Source of the DNA: Parabacteroides chongii
Lineage (GTDB): Bacteria > Bacteroidota > Bacteroidia > Bacteroidales > Tannerellaceae
Direction of reading: 5' to 3'
Length of the DNA: 64,000 bases
Assembly (NCBI RefSeq): GCF_029581355.1
Contig: NZ_CP120849.1
Location: 1,520,501 to 1,584,500, forward strand
The notes beneath the pieces were generated by a model, which had not been told where the DNA came from, did no database searches, and saw only the letters and a program-made list of their open reading frames with translations. Positions 62,614 to 64,000 of this stretch are shown here, one piece after another. Numbering within the stretch: the stretch's first letter is position 1; every line of letters begins with the position of its first letter. A program made the translations under genes and the position numbers.

Positions 62614-64000
62614 CCGCAAACAGAAACTGCGGGACAACATCGAGGCGATACGGACGGCATTCATCCTTGACAGGGAAAATAGGACAGCGACAACCGAAGA
62701 GCGTGCCATACTTCAAAGGTACTGCGGTTTCGGCGGTCTGAAATGTATCCTCAACCCTGCAAAGGAACTGACGGATGCCGTCCGGTGGGCGAAATCCGAC
62801 CTCGAACTGTTCGCCCCGACGGTGGAGCTGCACAGGCTTATCCGTGAGAACAGCAAGGACGAAACAGAGTACAAGCGGTTTGTGGATTCGCTGAAAGCGT
62901 CCGTGCTGACCGCTTTCTACACCCCCAAAGAGATAACCGACACCATCGCGGACGTGCTGGCAGATTACAGCGTCCGCCCCGCCCGTATGCTCGAACCGTC
63001 GGCAGGTGTCGGCGTGTTCGTGGATTCCATGCTGCGGCACAGCCCCAATGCGGATGTGATGGCTTTCGAGAAGGATCTGCTCACGGGTACAATCTTGAGG
63101 CATCTCTATCCCGACCAGAAAATGCGCACCTGCGGTTTTGAGAAAATCGAAAGACCGTTCAACAATTATTTCGACTTGGCGGTGTCCAACATTCCGTTCG
63201 GTGACATTGCCGTGTTCGACGCGGAGTTTCAGCGGAGCGACTCTTTCGGCAGACGCTCCGCCCAGAAAACCATCCACAACTATTTCTTTCTCAAAGGACT
63301 GGATGCCGTGCGTGACGGCGGTATCGTGGCGTTCATCACCTCGCAAGGGGTATTGAATAGCACCAAGACCTCCGTGCGTAACGAGCTGTTCAGTCAGGCC
63401 AATCCGGTATCCGCGATACGCCTGCCCAACAACCTGTTCACGGACAACGCGGGCACGGAGGTGGGCAGTGACCTGATTGTCCTGCAAAAGAACCTCAGCA
63501 AGAAGGAAATGTCGCAGGACGAGCGGCTGATGACCGTGATACAGACGGACACGAAAACCGCCCTGACCGACAACGCCTATTTCATCCACCACCCGGAACG
63601 CATCGTGCATACGATGGCGAAACTTGACACAGACCCCTACGGGAAGCCCGCTATGGTTTATCTGCACGAGGGCAAGGCAGCAGGCATCGCCGGGGATTTG
63701 CGCCGTATGCTCGACGAGGATTTCCATTACAGGCTTGCCATGCGCTTGTATTCGGGTTCAATCCGGCAGGCAGGAACGGAAGAAAAGTTGCCGTTCAAAA
63801 TAAAGTAGAGCGTCCTGCCATAAAATTGGAAACAGTATCCTCGGCGCAGACGGTGGAAACTCCGACAGAAAAGCCGCAACCCGCAGATGAAAAGCCGGAG
63901 ATAGAACCGCGCCCGCAATATTCCGCAGGCGTGCAGCTCACCCTGCTTGACCTCTGGGGGATGACGGAAGAGGTCAGCCAACCGAAAACCTCCAAAAAGA
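62603..64000 (+). pseudogene. Large N6-DNA methylase/helicase gene with apparent frameshift (3' end beyond window)
   Basis: The first frame (62603-63808, 401 residues) has a methylase start: YCGFGGLKCILNP, then FYTPKEITDTIADVLADYSV, LEPSAGVGVFVDSML (SAM-binding) and DLAVSNIPFGDIAVFD with the NIPF-type catalytic motif. It stops at 63808 but the next frame reads on as GRKVAVQNKVERPAIKLETV, and stays open to the right edge with YSAGVQLTLLDLWGM. Adding one G near 63777-63778 restores one frame. Intact relatives are fused to a SNF2-like helicase and are close to 1,900 residues. Real mutation or sequencing error both remain possible. Confidence 0.75.

Larger units (their letters stand above)
54698..64000 (+). 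mobile_element. CTnDOT-family integrative and conjugative element, left part (continues past window)
   Basis: From the att core to the right edge the DNA is clearly more GC-rich than the host genes, with many GC-ending codons. It has integrase, excision genes and topoisomerase in the order known from CTnDOT-type elements. The first ~320 bases (54698-55016) hold no gene; they would carry the arm-type integrase sites, which I cannot pinpoint. No tetracycline or erythromycin resistance gene and no transfer genes lie in the visible part. Confidence 0.9.

Noticed and set aside
62270..63727. 485-codon antisense frame opposite DUF1896 and methylase
   Set aside because: Mirror of real genes in high-GC DNA.
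1..64000. tRNA or rRNA genes
   Set aside because: I saw no T-arm/anticodon pattern or rRNA-like sequence while reading; a covariance-model scan would be needed to exclude them fully.

Overview
The window comes from a member of the Bacteroidales, most likely Parabacteroides (genus is an inference). It has SusC/SusD polysaccharide utilisation genes, Bacteroidetes-type -7 promoter boxes (TAnnTTTG), a PorZ-like type IX secretion (T9SS) component with several putative T9SS cargo proteins, a gad acid-resistance locus, and a CTnDOT-family conjugative element.

Layout. 0-11 kb: outer-membrane and secreted proteins (DUF3943, a beta-barrel, a FadL-like barrel with a helix-hairpin-helix barrel protein), a NagX-like acyltransferase with a secreted serine protease, a radical SAM protein, DUF4294 and a TrmH-family methyltransferase. 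11.3-12.5 kb: a gene-free, AT-rich region with DnaA-box-like sites, a duplicated AT-rich block and nested inverted repeats; it is a candidate replication origin or structured element. 12.5-20.9 kb: nadA, porZ-like, rdgB, a YitT-family gene, leuS and an ORF6N protein. 21-32 kb: a C10 cysteine protease, a serine-type sulfatase, a GLUG-repeat secreted protein with a small HU-like partner, mutS and a PagL-like protein. 32-37 kb: a DUF4252 / ECF sigma / anti-sigma / DUF4252 operon, two transporters and several palindromic intergenic repeats.

37-47.6 kb: gadB and glsA, then K+ channel and gadC, which together make a glutamate-dependent acid-resistance set. The two halves are separated by about 5.6 kb that looks like an inserted island: a tyrosine recombinase, a 368-bp segment bounded by 23-bp perfect inverted repeats and carrying a full promoter, a DUF4469-like gene with a GLUG surface protein, and hipBA. 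In this assembly the promoter points away from the DUF4469/GLUG genes, so the locus reads as a phase-variable switch in the OFF orientation. This is the most interesting system in the window.

47.7-54.7 kb: a polysaccharide utilisation locus (RbsD/FucU-like lipoprotein, GH116 glycosidase, SusD, SusC). Its susC is cut at a GTAACTTTG core by an integrative conjugative element that fills the rest of the window (54.7 kb to the right edge). The element carries an IntDOT-like integrase, a RhuM-like protein, two reverse-strand helix-turn-helix proteins, an excision-type operon (Xis2c-like, Xis2d-like, DUF3945, topoisomerase III/Exc), DUF1896, and a large N6-methylase/helicase gene with an apparent single-base frameshift. 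No rRNA, tRNA or CRISPR array was recognised.
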